From CALROG01 sp943369755 (lineage in GTDB: Bacteria; Pseudomonadota; Gammaproteobacteria; Burkholderiales; Burkholderiaceae_C): a stretch of 58,590 nt of DNA. The translations under genes and the position numbers were made by a program. The notes below the pieces were generated by a model. The model was not told the origin of the DNA. It saw only the letters and a program-made list of their open reading frames with translations, and ran no database searches. The DNA is taken from NCBI GenBank assembly GCA_943369755.1, contig CALROG020000025.1, positions 1-58,590 of the forward strand, written 5' to 3'. Below, one piece after another: positions 1 through 8,369 of the stretch (position 1 is the stretch's first letter; every line of letters begins with the position of its first letter).

Positions 1-1
1 C

Positions 2-73
2 ATCGGCAAGCTGTTCAGTACGCACCCGCCGATTGAAGAGCGGATTGCGCGGTTGCAATCCAATCAGGGCTGA
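2..73 (+). CDS. M48-family metallopeptidase, C-terminal end (partial)
   Basis: Only the last 23 residues and the TGA stop are in the window. The peptide carries LFSTHPPIEERIARL, which matches the conserved C-terminus of M48 (HtpX-like) membrane or periplasmic zinc metalloproteases, where THPP(I/L)xxRI is a family hallmark. The catalytic HExxH region lies upstream of the window, so the subfamily (HtpX or another M48 protein) cannot be decided. A hairpin terminator follows 16 nt after the stop. Confidence 0.6.
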   Translation: MGKLFSTHPPIEERIARLQSNQG

Positions 74-89
74 GCGCACACACCTTCAA

Positions 90-113
90 CAAGCCGCCTT
101 CGGGCGGCTTGTT
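90..113. terminator. Intrinsic terminator between convergent genes
   Basis: A perfect 9-bp inverted repeat, CAAGCCGCC and GGCGGCTTG, closes a TTCG tetraloop at 99-102. It sits between the M48 gene (plus strand) and the flavoprotein gene (minus strand, stop at 114). The U-tract is short (GTTTC), but the UUCG-capped GC stem and the convergent position suit a bidirectional terminator. Confidence 0.75.
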
Positions 114-1829
114 TCATGCTGGGACCATGCTGCGCGCCAGCGCCTCGGCCACTTTGATGCCATCCACCCCCGCTGACAGAATGCCGCCTGCATAACCTGC
201 GCCTTCACCGGCCGGGTACAGGCCGCGCACATTCAGGCTTTGGTAGTCGTCGCCCCGGGTGATACGCATCGGTGCCGATGTGCGGGTCTCTACGCCCGTC
301 AGCACCGCGTCGGGCATGTCGTAACCCCTGATCTTGCGGCCGAACAATGGCAGCGCCTCCTGGATGGCTTGAATCGCGTAGCGGGGCAGGGCGTCGTGCA
401 GGTTGGTGAGTTTTACGCCGGGTTGGTAAGAGGGCTGCACGCCGCCAAGCCCGGTTGACGGCGTGCCCGCAATAAAGTCGCCCACCAATTGCCCCGGCGC
501 TTCGTAGTTGCCGCCACCCATGGCGAAGGCGTTGGACTCCAGCTGGCGCTGAAGCACGATGCCGGCCAACGGGTGGAACTCATGACCCGGCGGGGCAACA
601 AGCTCACCGAACTCGGCCCCGAGTGTGGCGGCCACCGCAGCCGCGTCGGTGGGGTAGTCCTTCGGGTCAATGCCCACCACGATGCCGGCATTGGCATTGC
701 GCTCGTTGCGCGAATACTGGCTCATGCCGTTGGTGACCACCCGGCCCAGCTCAGAGGTGGCGGCGACCACGGTGCCGCCGGGGCACATGCAGAAGCTGTA
801 CACGGTGCGGCCGTTGCTGGCGTGGTGCACCAGTTTGTAGTCGGCCGCGCCCAGCAGCGGGTGGCCGGCATGTCGACCCCAGCGCGCGCGGTCAATTACG
901 CCTTGCGGGTGTTCGATCCGAAAGCCGATGGAAAACGGTTTGGCCTGCATGAATACGCCGCGCTGATACAGCATGGCAAAGCTGTCGCGGGCGCTGTGAC
1001 CCAAGGCCAGCACCACCTGGTCGGCGCGCAGCGCATAGGTCTGGCCAGTGGCCTGGTCAAGCACCGTCAAGCCGCGCAAATGTTGACCTTGCGCGCCGCC
1101 TTCAATGTGCACATCAGTCAGGCGCTGCTGGAAGCGGATTTCGCCACCCAGCGCAATGATCTGCTGGCGCATATGCTCCACCACCTTCACCAGCTTGAAG
1201 GTGCCAATGTGCGGGTGCGCCACGTAAAGAATTTCGGGCGGCGCGCCAGCCTTGACGAATTCGCCCATGACCTTGCGGCCCAGATGGCGCGGGTCCTTGA
1301 TCTGGCTGTAAAGCTTGCCGTCGCTGAAGGTGCCAGCACCGCCCTCGCCAAACTGAACATTGCTCTCGGGCTGCAGCAGGTTTTTGCGCCACAGGCCCCA
1401 GGTGTCCTTTGTGCGTTCGCGCACCGGTTTGCCACGCTCCAGCACGATCGGGCGGAACCCCATTTGGGCCAGTGTCAGCGCCACAAAAATGCCGCAAGGC
1501 CCGAAGCCCACCACCACCGGGCGCAGCGGCAAATCTGCCGGGGCCTGGACCGGTGGCTGCCAGGCCATGTCGGGCGTGGGGCCGATGTGCGGGTGCCTGG
1601 CAAACTTGAGCAGCAGGCTGATTTCGTCTGTGGGCTGCGCCAGGTTGAGGTCCACGATGTACACCGCCATCAGCTCGGCCTTGCGGGCGTCAAAGCTGCG
1701 CTTGAAGACTTGCAGGCTGGCAATCGCGCTGGGGGCGATGCCCAGCAGGCCCGCACAGGCAACGTGCAGTGCGGGCTCGGGGTGTTCTGCCTGGGACAGT
1801 GGCAGTTTGATTTCAGACAAACGGATCAT
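114..1829 (-). CDS. FAD-dependent dehydrogenase, COG2509 type
   Basis: A 571-residue protein of the uncharacterised FAD-dependent dehydrogenase family COG2509. A Rossmann dinucleotide motif, VVVGFGPCG, lies near residues 105-113 after an N-terminal domain of about 100 residues that is typical of this family. Other visible signatures are VQFGEGGAGTFSDGKL and, near the C-terminus, YPAGEGAGYAGGI, which fits the second flavin-contact motif. The length is usual for the family. The substrate is unknown; neighbours give no hint. It is transcribed divergently from rnpB, with 40 bp between its start codon and the RNA 5' end, and ends against a shared terminator. Family assignment is strong; function is open. 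Confidence 0.85.
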   Translation of the reverse strand: MIRLSEIKLPLSQAEHPEPALHVACAGLLGIAPSAIASLQVFKRSFDARKAELMAVYIVDLNLAQPTDEISLLLKFARHPHIGPTPDMAWQPPVQAPADLPLRPVVVGFGPCGIFVALTLAQMGFRPIVLERGKPVRERTKDTWGLWRKNLLQPESNVQFGEGGAGTFSDGKLYSQIKDPRHLGRKVMGEFVKAGAPPEILYVAHPHIGTFKLVKVVEHMRQQIIALGGEIRFQQRLTDVHIEGGAQGQHLRGLTVLDQATGQTYALRADQVVLALGHSARDSFAMLYQRGVFMQAKPFSIGFRIEHPQGVIDRARWGRHAGHPLLGAADYKLVHHASNGRTVYSFCMCPGGTVVAATSELGRVVTNGMSQYSRNERNANAGIVVGIDPKDYPTDAAAVAATLGAEFGELVAPPGHEFHPLAGIVLQRQLESNAFAMGGGNYEAPGQLVGDFIAGTPSTGLGGVQPSYQPGVKLTNLHDALPRYAIQAIQEALPLFGRKIRGYDMPDAVLTGVETRTSAPMRITRGDDYQSLNVRGLYPAGEGAGYAGGILSAGVDGIKVAEALARSMVPA

Positions 1830-1857
1830 GGCGGCTCGTATTGATCAAGCAGGCGGC

Positions 1858-1863
1858 GATAAT
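1858..1863 (+). promoter_or_regulatory. Possible -10 box of rnpB
   Basis: GATAAT lies 6 nt before the inferred 5' end of RNase P RNA (1870), the expected distance for a sigma70 -10 element. No convincing -35 hexamer is seen at 16-18 bp spacing, so this is tentative. Confidence 0.35.
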
Positions 1864-1869
1864 ACCCCC

Positions 1870-2196
1870 GTGAAGTCAGCCAGACCGCCGCTGGTGCAAT
1901 CTGGGAAACCAGGCACTGGAGGAATGTCCGGACTGCATAGGGCAGCGTAGCAGGTAACACCTGCCCACCGTGAGGTGAGGATCAGAGCAACAGAGACGAG
2001 TCGCTGCGGGCAACCGCAGCGGGTGAAACGGGCAATCTCTACGCGCAGCAATACCAAGTAGGCCAGTGTTGATGTGGCTCCGCAGAGCTGGCGGGTAGGT
2101 AGCACCGAGCCGTCTGGCAACAGACGGCCCAGAGTAATGGCGGTCACGTTCGGGCAACCGGACGCACAGAATCCGGCTTATCGGCGGGCTTCACAC
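1870..2196 (+). ncRNA. rnpB: RNase P RNA (class A)
   Basis: Catalytic RNA of ribonuclease P, which trims the 5' leader of tRNA precursors. The 5' conserved block around 1918-1945 (GGAGGAATGTCCGG then CATAGGGC) and the 3' block ACAGAATCCGGCTTAT near 2166-2181 are the universal P4-forming regions. The ends pair: GTGAAG at 1870-1875 with CTTCAC at 2189-2194 (P1 helix). A run of six T residues (2197-2202) follows, suiting Rho-independent ending. Several open frames cross this RNA on the minus strand and are artefacts. The 68 bp between here and the next gene hold nothing I recognise. The 5' end is inferred from the P1 pairing. Confidence 0.95.
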
Positions 2197-2264
2197 TTTT
2201 TTGCAGCACGGCCTTTGGCGGCTTTGCAGGGTTTACATATTCGCAAGTGCCGCCGTGGCAGACA

Positions 2265-2684
2265 TCACCCTTTTCGGCGCGCGGCTTGGCCGGGCAGGAA
2301 GGCTAGTCGACTCAAAGCGAAAACCAACGGGACAGTGACCGCAATGGCGGCAAGGGGCCCCAGGGTCGGTTGTAAACCTAAAACCTCTATCCAGAGTTCG
2401 ATGATTGCCATGCCCAGTAGATACTGCACAAGGTAGATCAGGGGCATCGCCAAAGCGCTACGCCAGCCGGCATGCGCCTTGAAAACGAAGATTCGATTGA
2501 CCAGATACGCCAGCCCAATGCCACTTGCGAATGCGACGGAATAGGCCAGCCTGTGCCCGAGTGTGCTCAGCAAAAACAGGTACAGCAGGTAGGTCAGCAG
2601 TGTATTGACAGCGCCAGAAAACAAAAACCTTGCAATCACGCCGTATTGCCCGGTTTCCGTAGCCGCAGGGGCAGGCTCAGTCAC
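2265..2684 (-). CDS. GtrA-family membrane protein (polyprenyl-linked sugar flippase)
   Basis: A 139-residue, four-helix membrane protein of the GtrA/DPMS family. The pattern RFLFSGAVNTLLTYLLY near residues 19-35, followed by three further hydrophobic helices and a basic tail, is typical. GtrA proteins are thought to flip undecaprenyl-phosphate-linked sugars across the inner membrane. Its start codon lies 8 bp inside the end of the upstream WxcM-like gene, so the two are translationally linked. It is the last gene of the cassette, placed next to rnpB. With the GtrB-like transferase two genes upstream it forms the classic pair. The sugar handled is inferred from neighbours only. Confidence 0.85.
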   Translation of the reverse strand: MTEPAPAATETGQYGVIARFLFSGAVNTLLTYLLYLFLLSTLGHRLAYSVAFASGIGLAYLVNRIFVFKAHAGWRSALAMPLIYLVQYLLGMAIIELWIEVLGLQPTLGPLAAIAVTVPLVFALSRLAFLPGQAARRKG

Positions 2685-3627
2685 CCCGCACCCGGGCCAG
2701 GAAGTCAGCGTAATCTCGGATGTAGTCTTGCGGGTCGTAGTGGTGCGAGGCGAACACCAGCAACACGGCGTCGGCGGAATAGCGGTACTGGATTCCCCAG
2801 GTCATCGGGGGCAGGTAGATGCCAAGTTCGGGCCGGTCTAGCAGGAACTCTTCGCGGGTAGCACCGTCGTCCGCGACAACGCTTACGCTGCCTTTGACCG
2901 CCACCAAAAATTGGTGGCACTGAATATGGGCATGCTCGCCCCGGGTCTTCGCCGTGGGCACGTCAAAAACCAGAAAGTAGCGCTGCGGCACAAATGGAAT
3001 GTCACGTCCGAACTCTCCGGCTGACAGTGTGCCGCGCAGGTCGGGCACGTATTTGAGCTGGGTTACTTGCACACCCTTGACCCGCGATGGTGGGGCGGGC
3101 GACTGTCCGGTGTTTGTCGGGATGCCGAAAGCCCCGCCGCTGGCGTTGGGCGCGTTGACGTATCCAACGATCTTTGCCGGGTTGCCAACGACGATGGCGT
3201 TCGCAGGCACCGGCTGGGTGACCACTGAGCCAGCGCCCACCATGGCGTTCTGGCCGATGGAAATATTGGCAAGAATGGTGGCGTTGGCACCGATCGACGC
3301 GCCCTGTTTCACCAGGGTTCGCGCGAATTCCGTGGGCGGTTGGCGGCTGCGCGGGAACATGTCATTGACGAACGTGACATTGGGCCCGACAAACACGTCG
3401 TCTTCTAGCTGCACGCCGTCCCACAGTTGCACGCCACACTTGACGGTTACGCGGTCCCCGACCTTGACGTCGTTTTCGATGAACACGCCATCGCAGATGT
3501 TGCAGTCCGCACCAATTGTTGCCCCGGGCAGGATGTGGGCAAAGGCCCAGACCCGCGAGCGTGGCCCTATCGATGCGCTCTCGCACAGGGCCTGCGGATG
3601 GACATAGAAGTCGGGGAGATCTGTCAT
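2677..3627 (-). CDS. WxcM-like fusion: sugar N-acetyltransferase plus dTDP-4-oxo-sugar 3,4-ketoisomerase
   Basis: A 316-residue two-domain protein. Residues about 10-165 form a left-handed beta-helix of hexapeptide repeats (examples GATIGADCNICDGVFI and NAIVVGNPAKIVGYV), as in acetyltransferases of the FdtC/QdtC/WbbJ type. Residues about 180-312 are a cupin of the FdtA/QdtA/WxcM ketoisomerase family, with RGEHAHIQCHQFLVA and the C-terminal ASHHYDPQDYIRDYADFL. The fusion would carry out the first and last steps in making dTDP-3-acetamido-3,6-dideoxyhexose, with the aminotransferase two genes upstream doing the middle step. The start at 3627 overlaps the upstream stop (ATGA) and is preferred over an in-frame ATG ten codons earlier. 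Whether the product is Fuc3NAc or Qui3NAc cannot be read from the sequence. Confidence 0.85.
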   Translation of the reverse strand: MTDLPDFYVHPQALCESASIGPRSRVWAFAHILPGATIGADCNICDGVFIENDVKVGDRVTVKCGVQLWDGVQLEDDVFVGPNVTFVNDMFPRSRQPPTEFARTLVKQGASIGANATILANISIGQNAMVGAGSVVTQPVPANAIVVGNPAKIVGYVNAPNASGGAFGIPTNTGQSPAPPSRVKGVQVTQLKYVPDLRGTLSAGEFGRDIPFVPQRYFLVFDVPTAKTRGEHAHIQCHQFLVAVKGSVSVVADDGATREEFLLDRPELGIYLPPMTWGIQYRYSADAVLLVFASHHYDPQDYIRDYADFLARVRGD

Positions 3628-4574
3628 GTATCGCTTCCGGGTGACGGTGGCTGCCACGCGTGCTGGCGAAGCACCAGGTGCAACGGCCGGGCTTTGGAGT
3701 TCTCATAGGCGCGCCACGCGTACGAGCCCACCACGCCAAGCGCGAAGAGATTCAGCGCGCCAAAAAATATGATTGCGACAATTGTGATGGCGTACCCCGG
3801 CACCGCAATCCAGCCCGCAAGGCGGGAAACCACCACCGTCACCGCGAACAGCCCCGTCAGCAGGGCCACGACGCCACCGGCGCGCAGGAGCAAGCGGATA
3901 GGCAGATCAGTGAAAGCGAAGATACTGTCCATCATGTAGCTGAATTTTTTACGCAAGGTCCAGGCTGACGCCCCGTGCTCCCGGGGGCGACGTTCATATT
4001 CCACGAAACCGCGCCGGTAGCCCAGCCAGAACACTTGGGCGATCAGAGAAGTGTGGCTTTCCTCCAGCCTGAGCAGCTCGTCGCGGAAAACCTTGTTGCA
4101 CCCAAAAATATCAACCCCGCCCGGTGGCACCTCGGGAATGACGTAGCGACGGTACAAGTGCCAGAACAATCCCGACATCAAGCGCGACGCGCCCGGGTCG
4201 TTGCGTGAATTGCGCACCCCCAGGACTACGTCTACTTGCCCCAAACAAAGCTGTTGCGCCATCGTGATGACAAGCTCCGGGGGTTCCTGCAGGTCGGCGG
4301 CCATCACTGCGAAGTAGTCGCCGCGACCGGCCTGCAGACCCGCTCGGATGGCGCAGAACGAGCCATAGTTTCGCGACAACAGCACAAGCTGGGATGCGAG
4401 GCCGGTTGTAGCCAGGCGCTCGCGCAGGATTTCATAGCAACGGTCCGGGCTACCATCGATGACGAACACCGCTTCAAAAGGCATGCCTACCGCCCGGTTG
4501 ATGCCTTCAACGGCGTCAAGCAGGTCGGGTAGCGATTGCTCGTTACGGTACACCGGAATAATGAGTGAGAGCAT
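3624..4574 (-). CDS. GT2-family glycosyltransferase, GtrB/DPM1-like
   Basis: A 316-residue polyprenyl-phosphate sugar transferase. The N-terminal GT-A fold starts with LSLIIPVYRNEQSLPDLL and includes VFVIDGSPDRCYEIL and VMAADLQEPPELV, the nucleotide and metal region. Two C-terminal transmembrane helices (about residues 228-285) are followed by a short amphipathic tail, the layout of GtrB and ArnC. It would load a nucleotide-activated sugar onto undecaprenyl phosphate on the cytoplasmic face. It lies 2 bp downstream of the aminotransferase gene and overlaps the WxcM-like gene by ATGA. The donor is probably the 3-acetamido sugar made by its neighbours (inference); a plain hexose donor remains possible. 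Confidence 0.85.
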   Translation of the reverse strand: MLSLIIPVYRNEQSLPDLLDAVEGINRAVGMPFEAVFVIDGSPDRCYEILRERLATTGLASQLVLLSRNYGSFCAIRAGLQAGRGDYFAVMAADLQEPPELVITMAQQLCLGQVDVVLGVRNSRNDPGASRLMSGLFWHLYRRYVIPEVPPGGVDIFGCNKVFRDELLRLEESHTSLIAQVFWLGYRRGFVEYERRPREHGASAWTLRKKFSYMMDSIFAFTDLPIRLLLRAGGVVALLTGLFAVTVVVSRLAGWIAVPGYAITIVAIIFFGALNLFALGVVGSYAWRAYENSKARPLHLVLRQHAWQPPSPGSDT

Positions 4575-4576
4575 GT

Positions 4577-5686
4577 TCAGGCGAGCGAGGAAAAAAATGC
4601 CCGCACCGCATCAATGACGCGCCGGACGTCTTGCATGGGCATGCCGGGGTAGCACGGTAGCGACAGCACCTCGGCGCATGCGCGTTCGGTTTCGGGCAGG
4701 TGTTGGGCTGCTTCTTGGTGCGTGCAGGCTTGTTGCTGGTGATCGGGGACGGGGTAGTGAATGTCGGTGCTGATATCGAGGGTCTCCAGAAACGCCTGCA
4801 GCGTGTCGCGCCGGGGGGTGCGCACCACGTAGAGATGGGCGACGTAGTCACCAGCGCCCGGGTCCGGCAGGCAAAGCCCTGTGTCGGCCAAAGCGGTGCT
4901 GTAGTGCGTGGCAATGCGGACTCTGGCCGCATTGGCCGCATCCAGAGTTGGCAGCTTGTCATTCAGCACGGCCGCTTGCATCTCGTCCAAGCGGCTATTG
5001 CGACCCATGGGGATATCGTTGCGGTACTTTTGTCCCCAGCCGTACTGGCGCAGCGAGCGTACCCGGCTCGCCAGCGCGCCATCGCGGCACACTACCGCGC
5101 CAGCATCCCCCAGTGCCCCGAGATTTTTGGTTGGATAGAAGCTGAAGCAACCGATGTCGCCGAAACTCCCCGCGCGCTGGCCTGCGCGATGCGCACCATG
5201 GGCCTGGGCGCAGTCTTCAATCAGGGGCACCGCATGGTCACGCGCCAGCGTGGCAATCTGCTCAATGGCGGCGAGCTGGCCGTACAGGTGGGTGACGATG
5301 ATGGCCCGGGGTCGGTGGCGTGCCAACGCGTCGGCCAGCGCCACAGGGTCTAGCGTGAGCGTGCGGGGGTCAATATCCACATAGACCGCGCGGGCACCCA
5401 GCAGGTGTACGCCGGTGCTGCCATAAAAGCCGGCATTTGCTGCCAGCAAGACCGTATCACCTGGCCCCACACCAACGGCGCGCAAGGCGAGTTCCAGGGC
5501 GTCGGTGCCGTTGCCCAGGCCCACACAATGGCCCACTCCGCAATAGGCGGCGAAATCGCGCTCGAAGGCCTTGACCTCATCGCCCAACACGTACCAGTGC
5601 CTGGACAGTACCCGGGAAACAGAGGCGAGCAGGTCAACGTCTTGATTGACGGCTTGGGCAGAAAAGAAGGCGACGCGCTCGGTCAT
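4577..5686 (-). CDS. DegT/DnrJ/EryC1/StrS sugar aminotransferase (FdtB/QdtB-like)
   Basis: A PLP-dependent sugar aminotransferase of 369 residues from the chosen start. Typical marks are GLGNGTDALELAL (PLP phosphate region), IEDCAQAHGA, and CFSFYPTKNLGALGDAGAVV, whose Lys in PTKN should form the PLP aldimine. The C-terminal half has NSRLDEMQAAVLNDKL, another family mark. Beside a WxcM-like ketoisomerase/acetyltransferase, the likely job is to aminate dTDP-3-oxo-6-deoxyhexose at C3, using glutamate. I chose ATG at 5686 because homologous proteins begin close to the VxFxxxQ segment; an in-frame start at 5743 would add 19 unlike residues. dTDP-glucose synthesis genes (rmlA, rmlB) are not in the window. 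Confidence 0.85.
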   Translation of the reverse strand: MTERVAFFSAQAVNQDVDLLASVSRVLSRHWYVLGDEVKAFERDFAAYCGVGHCVGLGNGTDALELALRAVGVGPGDTVLLAANAGFYGSTGVHLLGARAVYVDIDPRTLTLDPVALADALARHRPRAIIVTHLYGQLAAIEQIATLARDHAVPLIEDCAQAHGAHRAGQRAGSFGDIGCFSFYPTKNLGALGDAGAVVCRDGALASRVRSLRQYGWGQKYRNDIPMGRNSRLDEMQAAVLNDKLPTLDAANAARVRIATHYSTALADTGLCLPDPGAGDYVAHLYVVRTPRRDTLQAFLETLDISTDIHYPVPDHQQQACTHQEAAQHLPETERACAEVLSLPCYPGMPMQDVRRVIDAVRAFFSSLA

Positions 5687-5790
5687 GGTGGATTGGAAAT
5701 TCTTCACCTGCTGCGCAGGCACAAGCGGCCAAGCATAAGACAAGATTGCAAAACCACATCAGCCCCCTCTAGTCAACAGTTACGGCGCTG

Positions 5791-7551
5791 TCAACGGGTG
5801 GCCCGGATCGCGCACCCGGGTTGTGTGGCAGTGGCTGGCCCGGCGGTTGCGCGCCAGTTCAGCCGTGACACACCTTGCGCGTCCGGCGGCGGGAACGCAA
5901 GCGGCGGGGTATAGGCAATGGCGCCATCCAGTCGGTCAAAGCGCAAGCGAAAGCAGGAATCAATATGGCTGGGCGGAAGTCGCATGGTGCTGGCCATCGG
6001 TAACTCCACACGGCCGATTTGGCCCAGATAGGAGCCCAGATAGGTCATGCGGCTCGGGGAGTCGCTGTGGGTTTGCCAGCTAACGGTGTGCAGTTGGTAG
6101 TTGTATTCGAAGGTTACGGACAACGAGGTGGGCACCAGCCTGTCGCGCCATTGCGCAAGCTTCAAGGGGACCTGTGCGGTGATGTCCTCCATTTGCCCGG
6201 ATTCGTGTGTATGACGCAGAACCTTCTTTCGCTCAAGCGACAGCCCCGCCAGCTCGACTTCATCGGCCACCATCAGCGGTGGCGTGCCTGACACCCCCAT
6301 TGACGGGCGCAGGTCGATGAGCCCGGAAGCCGACCAGCCCGCAGCGACCGGTGTCAGGTAAATCACGGTGTCGGCACCGGCTGAAACCAGTGCCTTGCCC
6401 TGGACTGCCTGCTCGCGCGCCAGAACCCGCCAGCTATCAACCGTACGGCTGGTGACGATCCATGCGCTGATGGCCAGTGCGGCGACAAGGCCGAACGGCA
6501 GCGCACGTGCCCAGCGGTGGCTGCTGCCGCCCAGGCGAGCCAGGCCCAACGGTACCACCACCGAGAACGCGGCCCAAAGGGTCAGGAAGTAGCGATGCAC
6601 GTTCAGCCCAGGGTGACGCGCCAGTGCCAGCAAGGGCAGGATGATCAGGCCCAGAATTACGATGCAGACCAAAAGGGTCGCAGCGCGCTGGTGCCGGGGG
6701 ACCAGCCATATCGACACGGCCAGGGCCACGCCGCCTGTTGCCACGCCCCAGGGCGTCAGCATCCAGCCAGGCACCCCGGCGAGCTGGCCGGCAATGAGTT
6801 GCAGAGACTCCAGGCTGATCCAGCTGCTGGCTGGCTGGTAGCCGCCCAGTGCATGGCCCAGCATGTATGTGCGCCACGGAATGTACAAAAGCATCACCAG
6901 CAGGAAAGGCCATCCGAGCCGGATGCGCTGGCGGACGGTACCCACCGGCAGCAAAAAGGGCACCAGACCCAGTGGCAGGAAGATCTCTTTGGCGGTTGCA
7001 GCAACGGCGTAGGCAACGCCGGCCCATGCGGCAAGGCCGGGTCGTTGCTCGCGTGCCGCGCGCACAAACAGGTAGACAGCCAGCAGGAAAGCGGCGAGGC
7101 CGTCAACGTAGTGCCGCCCCATGAGTTGCTCTGACGAGATCGCCAGCGGCGAGCCAACAAGGAACAGCAACCCCGCTGACAGCGCCGGCACGGCGCGGTC
7201 AGTCCATTGCCGAGCCACCAGGTACACCGCCCAGCCCGCCAGACTGATGGTCAAAAGGTTGTGGGCATAAAACCCAGGCACCCAGGTCCCAAACACCGCG
7301 TGGTCCAGGTCATACGCCAGCACCTCCAGCGGCGTCAGGCTGGAATTCACCGCCTCACGCCAGATTTCAGGCACGGTGAAGTACTGCCACGGGGAATACT
7401 TGATTGCGAATTTCAGCAGTTGGGAATCGTCACAGCACCACCAGCCCTTCATGGTGTTGCCGTACAGCAGCAGTGTGATGGGCAGCATGAAGAGCAACAA
7501 AACCCAGATGGCGTTGCGTGTCGTCGGGGGGCGCGGGGTAGTCGGACTCAT
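5791..7551 (-). CDS. Multispanning membrane protein, PMT/GT-C-like glycosyltransferase
   Basis: A 586-residue integral membrane protein. After a short basic N-terminus the first helix (about residues 13-30) is followed by a long extracytoplasmic loop containing WWCCDDSQLLKFAIKYSPW, an acidic pair in the first loop as in GT-C transferases. About ten more hydrophobic segments follow to residue 420, then a periplasmic C-terminal domain of roughly 160 residues. It heads the minus-strand cassette with aminotransferase, GtrB-like, WxcM-like and GtrA genes, and would be the third Gtr component that moves the lipid-linked sugar onto an acceptor glycan. ATG at 7551 was chosen because upstream codons run into the next gene. 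Family level is inferred from topology, not from strong motifs. Confidence 0.6.
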   Translation of the reverse strand: MSPTTPRPPTTRNAIWVLLLFMLPITLLLYGNTMKGWWCCDDSQLLKFAIKYSPWQYFTVPEIWREAVNSSLTPLEVLAYDLDHAVFGTWVPGFYAHNLLTISLAGWAVYLVARQWTDRAVPALSAGLLFLVGSPLAISSEQLMGRHYVDGLAAFLLAVYLFVRAAREQRPGLAAWAGVAYAVAATAKEIFLPLGLVPFLLPVGTVRQRIRLGWPFLLVMLLYIPWRTYMLGHALGGYQPASSWISLESLQLIAGQLAGVPGWMLTPWGVATGGVALAVSIWLVPRHQRAATLLVCIVILGLIILPLLALARHPGLNVHRYFLTLWAAFSVVVPLGLARLGGSSHRWARALPFGLVAALAISAWIVTSRTVDSWRVLAREQAVQGKALVSAGADTVIYLTPVAAGWSASGLIDLRPSMGVSGTPPLMVADEVELAGLSLERKKVLRHTHESGQMEDITAQVPLKLAQWRDRLVPTSLSVTFEYNYQLHTVSWQTHSDSPSRMTYLGSYLGQIGRVELPMASTMRLPPSHIDSCFRLRFDRLDGAIAYTPPLAFPPPDAQGVSRLNWRATAGPATATQPGCAIRATR

Positions 7552-7589
7552 GGTGAGGCAATCGGGGTTGGTGTGAATGCGGTGCGGTG

Positions 7590-8369
7590 TCAAAACCGTT
7601 CGTGCGCCAGCAGGTAGCGCCACTGGCCCAACGGCAACTGGCCCATGGCGACCCGGCCAATGCGAATGCGCCTGAGCGCCAGCAGCCGCAGCCCGACGCT
7701 GTCGCACATGAACGGGACTTGCCCCGGCCGCACGCCCTTGAGCGCAAAGCGCAGCCGGGTTTGCTCGTCGTTGCTGCTGCTCACGCTGACCTTCACCGGC
7801 GGTAGCGCCCGGCCATTAAAGCTCAGGCCACGGCTCAGGCGCTGCAGCTGCTCGGGCGCGACGGCTCCAGCCACTTCGGCCATCACTTCCTGTTCAATCA
7901 GCTCGGCGTCTTCGGTGAGTTTGCGTTGCACCCGCCAGTCCTGCGTGAAAACCACCAAGCCGCTGGCCTCGGTGGGCAGCGGCATCAAGGCCTTGAGGTT
8001 GGCAAAGTGTTTTTGCAAAAGCCGGATGCCGCTGGTGTCGCCGGGCGCATGGGCCGCGGGCGTGAGCAGTTGCAATGCCATTGGCGCACCACGGCTGCGG
8101 CTGCCCTGGGGGCCAGAGCCGTCGCCCAGGCCCGCTTCATAGCCGGGTGGCTTGTGCAACAGCAGCGTTACCTCCCCCTGCGTCATGAGCGTGGCGTTGG
8201 CGTCCAGCGCCACGGTCTGCTGCGGCGCGACCTTGAAGGCCGGCACCTCGATCACTGTGCCATTGACCGTGACCCAGCCGCCTTCAATGTATTTCTCGGC
8301 TTCGCTGCGCGAGCAGCCTTTGAGCTCAGCCACGCGCTTGGCCAGGCGCACCGGTTCAACGGTCGTCAT
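7590..8369 (-). CDS. S4-domain RNA-binding protein, degenerate RsuA/RluF-type pseudouridine synthase
   Basis: A 259-residue protein with an N-terminal S4 RNA-binding domain (RLAKRVAELKGCSRSEAEKY near residues 7-26, then GGWVTVNG), followed by a RsuA/RluB/RluF-like domain with LLLHKPPGYEAG in place of the usual NKPxG. The catalytic motif GRLDxxTxGLLxxT is replaced by MPLPTEASGLVVFT, so the nucleophilic aspartate is a proline. By family knowledge this should abolish pseudouridine formation. Overall length is close to the family norm, so it is not a truncated gene. Its ATG at 8369 overlaps the stop of the Nudix/MBL gene (ATGA). It may be an RNA-binding protein that lost catalysis; the RNA target is unknown. 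Confidence 0.75.
   Translation of the reverse strand: MTTVEPVRLAKRVAELKGCSRSEAEKYIEGGWVTVNGTVIEVPAFKVAPQQTVALDANATLMTQGEVTLLLHKPPGYEAGLGDGSGPQGSRSRGAPMALQLLTPAAHAPGDTSGIRLLQKHFANLKALMPLPTEASGLVVFTQDWRVQRKLTEDAELIEQEVMAEVAGAVAPEQLQRLSRGLSFNGRALPPVKVSVSSSNDEQTRLRFALKGVRPGQVPFMCDSVGLRLLALRRIRIGRVAMGQLPLGQWRYLLAHERF

Noticed and set aside
489..1844. A 451-codon plus-strand frame opposite the flavoprotein gene
   Set aside because: The minus-strand frame has clear FAD motifs; this one is a GC-rich shadow without recognisable domains.
1845..2157. Open frames of 93-100 codons on the minus strand opposite rnpB
   Set aside because: They lie entirely across the conserved RNase P RNA and are a known source of spurious protein calls.
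7552..7707. A longer N-terminus for the cassette membrane protein
   Set aside because: The extra 52 codons overlap the end of the S4-domain gene and read as its shadow; the hydrophobic start fits ATG at 7551.
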